Below are positions 43,994 to 49,795 of a stretch of DNA of 49,795 bases, one piece after another. The stretch is from the NCBI RefSeq assembly GCF_900104185.1, contig NZ_FNIZ01000004.1, positions 224,827-274,621 on the forward strand. Direction: 5' to 3'. Every line of letters begins with the position of its first letter. Within the stretch, counting starts at the first letter, position 1. A program made the position numbers and the translations under genes. This DNA is from Halobacillus aidingensis. Its GTDB lineage: Bacteria; Bacillota; Bacilli; Bacillales; Halobacillaceae. The notes under the pieces are model-generated. The model did no database searches and was not told the origin of the DNA. It worked only from the letters and a program-made list of their open reading frames with translations.

Positions 43994-44464
43994 TTATTCA
44001 AGTGTAAGAACAAATTCTGCTACATCTTCACCACGTGCGTTAGAAAACCCACTATCTTCACCATAGATTGTAAAACCACATTTCTCCAGTACCTTGAGTG
44101 ACCTAATGTTGTCTTTGGCAACACGAGCATAAAGTGGACGAATGGTAACTTGTTTTAAAAATTCTCTTAAAGCATTGGTAGCGATTCCTTTGCCCCAATA
44201 TTCTTTTCCTATCCAGTAGCTAATTCCTGGTACGCCGAACTGCTCGAAACATAGAACATTTCCAGCAACATTATTTTGAACAGTAATCGTTTGCTTGATG
44301 ATGTCTTTATCCGCCAGAATTTTATTCCAATGGGTTAAGAAACTGCTCCAATCCGCCGGGTCCTTACTTGTAAATGCCGCCATATAATTTGCATCCCGAT
44401 CCTGTTGGTGTTTGAAGAAAACCGGAAGGTCATCTTCAATTACGCTTCGAAGCATTATTTGCAC
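43994..44464 (-). CDS. GNAT-family N-acetyltransferase
   Basis: 156 residues, RimJ/RimL-like. MLRSVIEDDLPVFFKHQQD opens the fold, WIGKEYWGKGIATNALREFL (about 84-103) is the acetyl-CoA motif A with the G-K-G-I-A turn, and NIRSLKVLEKCGFTIYGED is motif B. The start is GTG with GGGGGG 8 bases upstream; an ATG three codons later is too far from it. It is monocistronic. The substrate could be a protein N-terminus, a small amine or an antibiotic; the sequence does not tell. Confidence 0.9.
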   Translation of the reverse strand: MQIMLRSVIEDDLPVFFKHQQDRDANYMAAFTSKDPADWSSFLTHWNKILADKDIIKQTITVQNNVAGNVLCFEQFGVPGISYWIGKEYWGKGIATNALREFLKQVTIRPLYARVAKDNIRSLKVLEKCGFTIYGEDSGFSNARGEDVAEFVLTLE

Positions 44465-44876
44465 ACCAAAATTTCCCCCCTTGTAATTTACTAATTTATG
44501 TAAACGTATTTCACGTTATCCATTAAATGGCCCCTATACTTCTAATTCAATTTGCCCTTATGTAGAATAACTTCTGGATTATAACCCAAAAACCTCCATA
44601 AAATTCGCAACAAAAGAGGAGTAAGTACTCTTAGATTCAACAAATTTAAGAAGTCTCTATTACAAGGTAATCCACTTAATAATTAGATCAATATCTCGAA
44701 ACTGAACTTCCACCACACCAGTTCCCAAATACACAAAAAGGAGACGATTTCTTTTTTAGAGAATCGCCCCGTTAACGTAAGACTTGAATTCGAGATATTT
44801 AATGCATAATTTCAACTAACGCACTCGAGTTTCCGGAAAAGTACTCGTTATCAAATTCAGAAGAAAGTCAGCTTGT
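44465..44876. other. Gene-free stretch before the IS21 relic
   Basis: Non-coding as far as I can see. It holds an imperfect hairpin at about 44741-44772 (GACGATTTC against GAGAATCGCC). The preceding part of an IS21 istA gene may be decayed here beyond recognition. Confidence 0.35.
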
Positions 44877-45186
44877 GAGTATATTCATAAGGAGTTAGCC
44901 AAACCTGGAATCAATCTAACACTGCTTTGAGATGAGTACTGTTTGAGTTGTAGGGCGATTTTGATTTTGCTTTGCTTTTCAACCAAGTATAGATAAGAAG
45001 CGTATTAAAGAAGTTCTAACCGGGCGATACATACATCATGGTGAGAATATTATCCTCCTAGGCCCAACTGGTGTAGGGAAAACGCATTCAGCCACTTCCA
45101 TGACAGTAGAAGTCCTTACACAAGGCCATACAGCCCTTTATATCACCGCAAATGACTTTATAGCTGAATGCCAAAACAAGGATTAA
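44877..45186 (+). pseudogene. IS21-family relic: istA fragment followed by istB fragment
   Basis: 44877-44943 reads EYIHKELAKPGINLTLL-stop-DEYC, the IstA transposase block in which a conserved Trp codon has become TGA. About 44955-45186 reads, with one frameshift near 44992, DFDFALLFNQ, then IDKKRIKEVL, ENIILLGPTGVGKTHSA (the IstB Walker A) and YITANDFIAECQNKD before a stop. Most of both genes is missing. It is a deleted, inactive insertion sequence. Confidence 0.82.
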
Positions 45187-45202
45187 CCCAGTGAATTATA
45201 AA

Positions 45203-45259
45203 GACAAACAAAAACGCAAGTGAGGCTCACCCATTACCTCAATTGCGCTTTTGTTTGTC
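45203..45259 (-). terminator. Terminator of the ThrE-type exporter operon
   Basis: A 23-base arm starting GACAAACAAAAACGCAAGTG pairs almost perfectly with its partner across an 11-base loop, with A/T-runs in the stem. It overlaps the last codons of the small ThrE gene. Confidence 0.8.
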
Positions 45260-45680
45260 TTATCTTTTTTATAATCTGGTTAAGCACTTCCGAGAACACG
45301 AGCCCAAATGCAATAGCACCAGATATCATAAAAGCTTTCGCTGCAATGGAGATAGCGACGCTGTAGTCATTTTGCACAAAGCTTCGCATGGCATCATACG
45401 CGAGACTTCCTGGTACGAGAGGAATAATCCCTGGTACGTTAAATATAATCATAGGCGTTTTGTATATCCTTGCCAGCATCTGGCTGACCATGGCAATAAC
45501 AAAGGAGGCGATGAGTGTAGCTGGGACACTGTCGACTTCTTCCCATACTAAGGATATGTAAATGACCCAACCAATCATGCCGACGAGACCACATTTAATG
45601 AGCGTATTTCTTGGCGCCTGAAAGATGATTCCAAAGGCAGCTGATGCAAAAAAGCTTGCTATGGCATGTTCAATCAACAT
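45234..45680 (-). CDS. Threonine/serine exporter family protein, small subunit (ThrE C-terminal half)
   Basis: 148 residues with four or five membrane helices, corresponding to the C-terminal ThrE_2 (DUF3815) half, YjjB-like. FQAPRNTLIKCGLVGMIGW, VPGIIPLVPGSLAYDAMRSF (about 81-100) and the final VLNQIIKKIRQ fit. GTGAGG lies 7 bases before the ATG at 45680; an ATG two codons earlier would abut that site. It follows the large subunit by about 18 bases. Together the two genes make the split form of the exporter. Confidence 0.9.
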   Translation of the reverse strand: MLIEHAIASFFASAAFGIIFQAPRNTLIKCGLVGMIGWVIYISLVWEEVDSVPATLIASFVIAMVSQMLARIYKTPMIIFNVPGIIPLVPGSLAYDAMRSFVQNDYSVAISIAAKAFMISGAIAFGLVFSEVLNQIIKKIRQTKAQLR

Positions 45681-45698
45681 AGTCATTCCTCACGATCT

Positions 45699-46442
45699 CT
45701 AAAATAGTGCAAACATAACAGCAATACCTGCCCCAATTGCAAAAGCCGTTAAAAAGGCCTCCGCCCCCTTGGCGAGTCCTGAGATAAGATGACCTGCCAT
45801 CAAATCCCTTACAGCGTTGGTGATGAGCAGGCCAGGGACCAACGGCATGACAGAACCAACAACTACCTTATCAACTTCCTTCCCAATACCTAATGAAAAA
45901 AGGGAAAAGGCTGTAAAACCAATCACCAACGAAGCAATGAATTCAGCAACAAATTTAATTTCAAATAATCGAATAAAGTTAATTAATGCAATAAATCCCA
46001 GCCCTCCTGCTACGCAGGCTGGTAGGAAATCGTACCAACTCCCCTGAAACATGAGACTAAAGAAACCACTCGCTAACGTGGCAGCGATGATTTGCATGCG
46101 CATGGAATAATCTGTAGGACTGGTTTCAATTTTTCTAAGCTCTTTATACGCTATGTGAGTAGACATGTCTCCACTTGTAATGTTTCTAGAGACATTATTC
46201 GCGAGATTTACTTTTTCGAGATTTGTCTCTCGTGCTGAAACTCTTACTAATTTTGCAGGGGCACCAGGGCTAATCGTAAACACAATCCCAGTAGGTGTTA
46301 CATAACTTTGTGCTTCATCCCGTCCAAAAGATTGGGCAATCCGCGTCATCGTATCTTCCACACGATAGGTTTCCGCTCCATTTTGTTGCATTATCTTCCC
46401 AATTAATAAACATAACTCAATTAAGTCCTCTGTACGCTCCAC
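45699..46442 (-). CDS. Threonine/serine exporter family protein, large subunit (ThrE N-terminal half)
   Basis: 247 residues, ThrE_1 (DUF1212)/YjjP-like. A soluble N-terminal domain (about 1-105) contains NGAETYRVEDTMTRIAQSFG and VTPTGIVFTISPGA, family hallmarks. Five membrane helices follow, with VGSVMPLVPGLLITNAVRDL near 193-212. The start is GTG with GAGGTG 5 bases upstream. It is the first gene of the pair. YjjP-YjjB export succinate in Escherichia coli and ThrE exports threonine/serine in Corynebacterium, so the substrate is open. Confidence 0.9.
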   Translation of the reverse strand: MERTEDLIELCLLIGKIMQQNGAETYRVEDTMTRIAQSFGRDEAQSYVTPTGIVFTISPGAPAKLVRVSARETNLEKVNLANNVSRNITSGDMSTHIAYKELRKIETSPTDYSMRMQIIAATLASGFFSLMFQGSWYDFLPACVAGGLGFIALINFIRLFEIKFVAEFIASLVIGFTAFSLFSLGIGKEVDKVVVGSVMPLVPGLLITNAVRDLMAGHLISGLAKGAEAFLTAFAIGAGIAVMFALF

Positions 46443-46481
46443 TCGGTCACCTCAATTCGTATTACAGTATGTTTAGTGTGT

Positions 46482-46680
46482 CTATTCATATACTAAAAGC
46501 TTAAAACCCTTTTTAAAATTTCCACAATCTCGAAACTTCTCCACTTTCTTTTGCACGACTGGCCGGATCTTAGCTCCATATTTGTTCTTAAATGCTTCCC
46601 AATGTTGATGTTCATCAAAGAAAATTCATCGTAAAATATTCGTCTCCATACAAGTACAATACCACATCATCAAGGGCTGT
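46482..46680 (-). pseudogene. Relic of an IS91-like transposase (N-terminal part)
   Basis: Minus-strand reading gives ALDDVVLYLYGDEYFTMNF, a frameshift near 46620, then FDEHQHWEAFKNKYGAKIRP, KKVEKFRDCGNFKKGFKLLV and a stop at 46482. This is the start of a zinc-binding transposase N-terminus of IS91 type, cut before its Cys cluster (the expected Cys after FKLLV is Tyr). It has no start codon, is not intact, and is inactive. Confidence 0.65.
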
Positions 46681-46900
46681 AGTATTGTCAAAAGTTATAC
46701 ATTCTTTACTTTGAACACAAACTAATAAAAGAACTATCAGGAAAATAGGTGTAAATTAGTCCCTTTCCACACCTAGGTTTCTTGGATGTATAAACCATTC
46801 GGCTATGGGGACTTTAGATATTAATAATATTTGCTATTTTTTCTGTTGGCTAGAATTTACGGTCTTCTAAAAAACCTGAAATGCAAATTTTAAAAGCAAA

Positions 46901-46936
46901 AAAGGACTACCTCCTTTATTTAGGAAGTAGTCCTTT
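46901..46936. terminator. Orphan hairpin terminator in the island
   Basis: A 15-base arm AAAGGACTACCTCCT pairs with AGGAAGTAGTCCTTT (one mismatch) across a 6-base loop. No intact gene ends beside it. The surrounding 46681-47072 shows nothing else. Confidence 0.7.
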
Positions 46937-47072
46937 AATTACTAACTATTTATACATTACTTGAAGAGTTTCCAGAGACTTTTTTGTGTGTTTCAAACTT
47001 TTTATAGAAAAATCCAGTCAAAACTTATTTGTAATGCGGAAAAAAACCTATTACATAAGTGGTTTGAGCGTT

Positions 47073-47214
47073 ATCACATCATGCCGCCCATTCACTCGAC
47101 TATTTAATAGGATAATAATAAGACCCTCAGAACCTTGTTATACCAAGGTTTCCATCGCAAAATGAATTTATAAACCACAATAAGCTTTAATACTTTATGA
47201 ACAGTATCCAGTCA
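47073..47214 (-). repeat. GroEL-tail repeat, copy 2 (putative attachment site)
   Basis: Shares ACATCATGCCGCCCATTCA with copy 1 and keeps the minus-strand Met-Gly-Gly-Met-Met reading, here ending in TGA. It also keeps AACCTTGTTATACCAAGGTT (47130-47149, one base off palindromic) and ACAGTATCCAGTCA (47201-47214). By eye about 70% of the 145 bp aligns with copy 1. It is in direct orientation, 7156 bp from copy 1, and is not followed by the groEL-type terminator. Confidence 0.75.
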
Positions 47215-47342
47215 CTAAAAACATCACCAGAATTCAGAATAAAAGAAATAGATCTTTACCCATTTGGGATAATGCGTTTTTTAAAATATTTGGTTCACAA
47301 ACTAGAAGTAGTTACTAACGTCTGGGGTTTTATCTTTATTAG

Positions 47343-47741
47343 CTATTCCATCACTTTACCATTCATACGTTCAACCCATTGCTGGAGAAGGTTATTATAC
47401 CGGGACAAATTTTTGTGGATTTTAATGGCCACTTCTTCATTATAGGTATGGACGGTCAAATTACAATCATTTACCATTTCCAAAGCCAATACGGCCTCTT
47501 CATCCTCTAACAAGTGGACCTCCCTGCAACTGCGAATGACGCTCTTCGGAGAGCCGGCATCCAACCCTTCTATGTCATATAAATATTGCTTAGCCGCTTT
47601 CCAACTAGCCTCGAAAGAGAATTCAAATCGTTGAATCGCTGCATCTCGTTCCACATCGTTCGGGTTTTTAAGGTTAGCTAGCTTTTCAAAGGAAGCCAAC
47701 GCTTTTTCTGCTGCTTCTAGTCGTTGACGTAATCTTTCCAT
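47343..47741 (-). CDS. HEPN-type nucleotidyltransferase substrate-binding protein (HI0074 family)
   Basis: 132 residues, a four-helix HEPN fold. RFEFSFEASWKAAKQYL (about 42-58) and SPKSVIRSCREVHLLED are the HI0074-family blocks, and NDCNLTVHTYNEEVA (about 91-105) holds the conserved Asn-X-X-X-His-Thr-Tyr segment. It overlaps the upstream MNT gene by 25 bases, so the pair is co-translated. Such MNT/HEPN pairs act as toxin-antitoxin modules in which the nucleotidyltransferase inactivates the HEPN RNase. The HI0074 branch itself has not all been shown to be toxic. It sits in the degraded island, as these modules often do. Confidence 0.88.
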   Translation of the reverse strand: MERLRQRLEAAEKALASFEKLANLKNPNDVERDAAIQRFEFSFEASWKAAKQYLYDIEGLDAGSPKSVIRSCREVHLLEDEEAVLALEMVNDCNLTVHTYNEEVAIKIHKNLSRYNNLLQQWVERMNGKVME

Positions 47742-48040
47742 AAGATACCCTCCTTTTTCACTTGTTGGATTAGAGCTTCTTTGGCATCATGTAAATCCAC
47801 CACATCTACCTTGTAAGGAATGGTAGACTCTTCGATTTGCTCAATCAGTTTATTCCATTTAGAAGGAGAGATCGGGGAGTAAGATTCGATAGCGATGTCG
47901 ATATCTGAGCTACGCTTTTCTTCCTGTCGAGCCCAAGAACCAAATAAGAAAACACGTGCTTTTTCATTGGCGAGTTGTTCATTCAAAATCGATTTCAGTT
48001 GTTGTAAAATTTGCTCCCGTAAATCTGCAGGATATCCCAT
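47717..48040 (-). CDS. MNT-type minimal nucleotidyltransferase (MntA/HI0073 family)
   Basis: 107 residues from the ATG at 48040, which has GAGGAAGGG upstream; nine further in-frame codons lack a site. VFLFGSWARQEEKRSSDIDIAIE (about 30-52) contains the GSW-AR helix and the Asp-Ile-Asp metal-binding pair, and YKVDVVDLHDA (about 76-86) the third acidic strand. Catalysis therefore looks intact. It is encoded just before the HEPN protein with a 25-base overlap. Probable role: AMP/NMP transfer to the HEPN partner, acting as antitoxin. Confidence 0.88.
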   Translation of the reverse strand: MGYPADLREQILQQLKSILNEQLANEKARVFLFGSWARQEEKRSSDIDIAIESYSPISPSKWNKLIEQIEESTIPYKVDVVDLHDAKEALIQQVKKEGILWKDYVND

Positions 48041-48167
48041 AATATCCCTTCCTCTTTTTTGTCTCATTATAGCATATGTACACCTTCTCTTTGAGGGATT
48101 TCCCTTCTACAACGTTCTAAATAAACGGATTTCATGCGATTACTATTCTAAAAAAATAGAATCACTC

Positions 48168-48316
48168 TTATAAACCTAACTTAGTTTCGTCAAGCATCTT
48201 AATCATATCTGGGTCAGCATGTAAGAAAAACTGCCTTTCTTCAATATTTAAGGTCGCGATAGCTGCTTTATCTTCATTTGTAAGCTGAAGTCAAAGACAT
48301 CGATATTTTCTGCCTT
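48168..48316 (-). pseudogene. Relic of an aldo/keto reductase C-terminus
   Basis: The minus strand reads KAENIDVFDFSL, a frameshift near 48283, then LTNEDKAAIATLNIEERQFF and HADPDMIKMLDETKLGL-stop. ENIDVFDFxLTxED, with xxDPxMIKxL near the end, is the C-terminus of bacterial aldo/keto reductases. The 250 upstream residues are absent, replaced by the group II intron region. Confidence 0.75.
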
Positions 48317-48437
48317 ATGTTCTTGTTGTCGGTGGCCGCCCTAATCTGCTAAGTGTTAACGTGGTGTAGTAAGGCACTCACAGTACGCTATTGCTATAGT
48401 TGCATATCATAGTACAGTAAAACCTTTAGTAATAGAG

Positions 48438-49795
48438 ATAGGGGGAGGTGACTAACCTCCATCCCTCTCACACCACCGTACGTACGGTTCCGTATACGGC
48501 GGTTCCAATCATGTCTGACGAATAAATTTGTATCTTAAGACAATACTCTTCAGCCCTAGGCGCCACCAATAGGTGGTGCCTAGGGTTTTGTGTAAGACGG
48601 GACTTCTCGCAATTCGCCAGTAAGCCTTCCGTGAGTTTCCCCATTCGTGGGCTTTCTGCGGAGAGATTCCCAGTTTGATCAGTTTCCTGATTTTCGTTTT
48701 GGGAAGTCTCCATTCTTTCCAGCGAATCATTCGAAGTCTTCGATGAAGCCATGATTCCAACTCTTTCAATACACTTAGTGTGTCAATTAGGCTATAATAA
48801 TTCATCCATCCTTGTAGGAATAGATTAAGCTTCCTCACTCGATTCTCCATCGATATTCGTTCTTTTCGTGAAGTAAGACTTCGGACTCGGTTCTTAAACC
48901 GTTCGATGGAACGCTTAGCTAATCGAATCTTAGGGATTCGATTAGGAGTGAAGCTGAACCCCAGAAGTTTTCTCTTCCAAGGTCGGTCCACGGCACTCTT
49001 CTCGCGGTTTACCTTCAGTCGTAACTTCTTCTCGATGAAAGATGTGATGGACGCCATCACCCTTTCCCCTGCACGCTTAGACTTCGCGTAAATATGAAAG
49101 TCATCCGCATACCGAACGAACTTGTGACCACGCTTTTCCAGTTCTTTATCCAGCTCGTCTAATACGATGTTGGAAAGCAACGGACTGAGGGGGCCTCCTT
49201 GAGGAGTCCCTTCCGTATTTGGGCTTACAAGACCCTGTTCCATAATACCTGCTTGAAGGTATTGTCGGATAAGGTAGAGAACGTTCTTATCCTGGATACG
49301 GTTGGATAGGGTTGCCATAAGTCGGTCATGGTTGACTTTATCGAAGAACTTCTCCAAGTCCATGTCCACGACCCAGCGGTATCCTTCTTGGATGTACTCT
49401 TTTGCCTGACGGACAGCTTGGTGGGCATCTCGATTTGGACGGAACCCGTAGCTGTATTCCGAAAAGGTCGGGTCATACATCTCGGATAGTTGTTGGGCGA
49501 TTGCCTGTTGAATAAATCGGTCTGTCACCGTGGGGATGCCCAGCTTCCTCTTTCCGCCGTCTGGTTTCGGGATTTCGACTCGACGTACCGGTTGAGGTTG
49601 GTAAGTTCCCGACCGCAGGCTTTCCACTAATGATGTCCACTCTTCTTTTAAATGCGTACGTAGGGATTTTACGGGCATTTGATCGACACCGTGGCTTCCT
49701 TTATTCTTTTCTACACGCTTGAGCGCTTGAAGTAAATTCGGTCGTGACAGTACACGATTTATCATAAGATACATTCCTCCGTGAATGACGTTTCC
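48438..49795 (-). mobile_element. Group II intron (class C-like), 5' end beyond the window
   Basis: The maturase ORF is followed by a clear domain V: ACCGCCGTA pairs with TACGGTGGT around a GGAA-type loop (about 48473-48506). Domain VI (GGAGGTTAGTCACCTCC, about 48444-48460) has the expected bulged A. The 3' end is placed at CCCCCTAT near 48438 from the usual terminal AY. The encoded protein lacks an endonuclease domain, as in class C introns, which insert behind terminator hairpins. The 5' ribozyme domains lie past 49795. Confidence 0.82.
48509..49765 (-). CDS. ltrA: Group II intron reverse transcriptase/maturase
   Basis: 418 residues from the ATG at 49765, which has GGAGG 9 bases upstream; an ATG three codons earlier is too close to it. 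The RT domain spans about 35-290: VEIPKPDGGKRKLGIPTV, YSYGFRPNRDAHQAV, VVDMDLEKFFDKVNHDRL, GTPQGGPLSPLLSNI and the catalytic KFVRYADDF. The maturase X domain follows (about 300-395, FLQGWMNYYSLIDTL). There is no HNH endonuclease. The protein looks intact. It promotes splicing and retrohoming of its own intron. Confidence 0.96.
   Translation of the reverse strand: MINRVLSRPNLLQALKRVEKNKGSHGVDQMPVKSLRTHLKEEWTSLVESLRSGTYQPQPVRRVEIPKPDGGKRKLGIPTVTDRFIQQAIAQQLSEMYDPTFSEYSYGFRPNRDAHQAVRQAKEYIQEGYRWVVDMDLEKFFDKVNHDRLMATLSNRIQDKNVLYLIRQYLQAGIMEQGLVSPNTEGTPQGGPLSPLLSNIVLDELDKELEKRGHKFVRYADDFHIYAKSKRAGERVMASITSFIEKKLRLKVNREKSAVDRPWKRKLLGFSFTPNRIPKIRLAKRSIERFKNRVRSLTSRKERISMENRVRKLNLFLQGWMNYYSLIDTLSVLKELESWLHRRLRMIRWKEWRLPKTKIRKLIKLGISPQKAHEWGNSRKAYWRIARSPVLHKTLGTTYWWRLGLKSIVLRYKFIRQT

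Noticed and set aside
47197-47445. A plus-strand frame of 82 codons after GroEL-tail copy 2.
   Set aside because: It has no ribosome binding site, runs antisense into the HEPN gene and has no recognisable composition.
1-49795. CRISPR arrays, rRNA, tRNA genes, T-box or known riboswitch leaders.
   Set aside because: Looked for on both strands by eye; no repeat-spacer pattern, cloverleaf or conserved riboswitch core was recognised.

Overview
The window looks like the chromosome of a low-GC, endospore-forming, salt-adapted Bacillaceae (Halobacillus/Virgibacillus-like). The evidence is AGGAGG-type ribosome binding sites, a GerA-type germinant receptor operon, a choline-to-glycine-betaine pathway (betB-betA), secreted and lipoprotein signals of Gram-positive type, and many intrinsic terminators. 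The genus is an inference from gene content; there is no rRNA in the window.

Positions 1-14,800 hold a NERD-domain protein, an iron alcohol dehydrogenase, an alpha/beta hydrolase, an unrecognised polytopic membrane protein, a staygreen-domain protein and the 23S rRNA uracil methyltransferase RlmCD. These are followed by a two-gene gluconeogenic operon (ppsR-ppdK) whose leader carries two opposed sites matching the CcpN operator consensus, and then betB-betA for osmoprotectant synthesis.

Positions 14,900-22,000, all on the minus strand, hold a helical protein (possibly coat related), a germinant receptor operon in the order D-B-A-C, a membrane-anchored lipoprotein form of MTA/SAH nucleosidase, and a general-stress flavin-binding protein.

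Positions 22,276-29,045 are a complete urea-use operon on the minus strand: a DUR3-like Na+/urea symporter, a small membrane partner, then ureA-B-C-E-F-G-D. Divergently transcribed from it (29,344-32,280) are a 25-codon ORF and a FecCD-type metal or siderophore ABC importer. A role in nickel supply to urease is a hypothesis. The shared intergenic region has two dyads and a near-consensus cre site.

Positions 32,577-39,743 hold a nitroreductase with two identically spaced dyads over its promoter, an Rrf2 regulator, a secreted M28 aminopeptidase, a DegV protein, a relic of a LicT/BglG antiterminator, a GapN-type aldehyde dehydrogenase whose reading frame extends upstream of any normal start codon, and a cytoplasmic endonuclease I.

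From about 39,850 to the right edge the character changes. A short minus-strand sequence encoding the GroEL C-terminal tail (Met-Gly-Gly-Met-Met-stop), followed by a strong terminator, begins a region full of broken genes: a frameshifted ECF42-type sigma factor, a frameshifted DUF1579-like gene, relics of IS21 and IS91-like transposases, an aldo/keto reductase relic, an MNT/HEPN pair and a class C-like group II intron cut by the window edge. A second, diverged copy of the GroEL-tail repeat (about 145 bp) lies 7.16 kb further on. I read this as an attachment-site-based accretion island at the 3' end of groEL, with groEL itself expected beyond the right edge.
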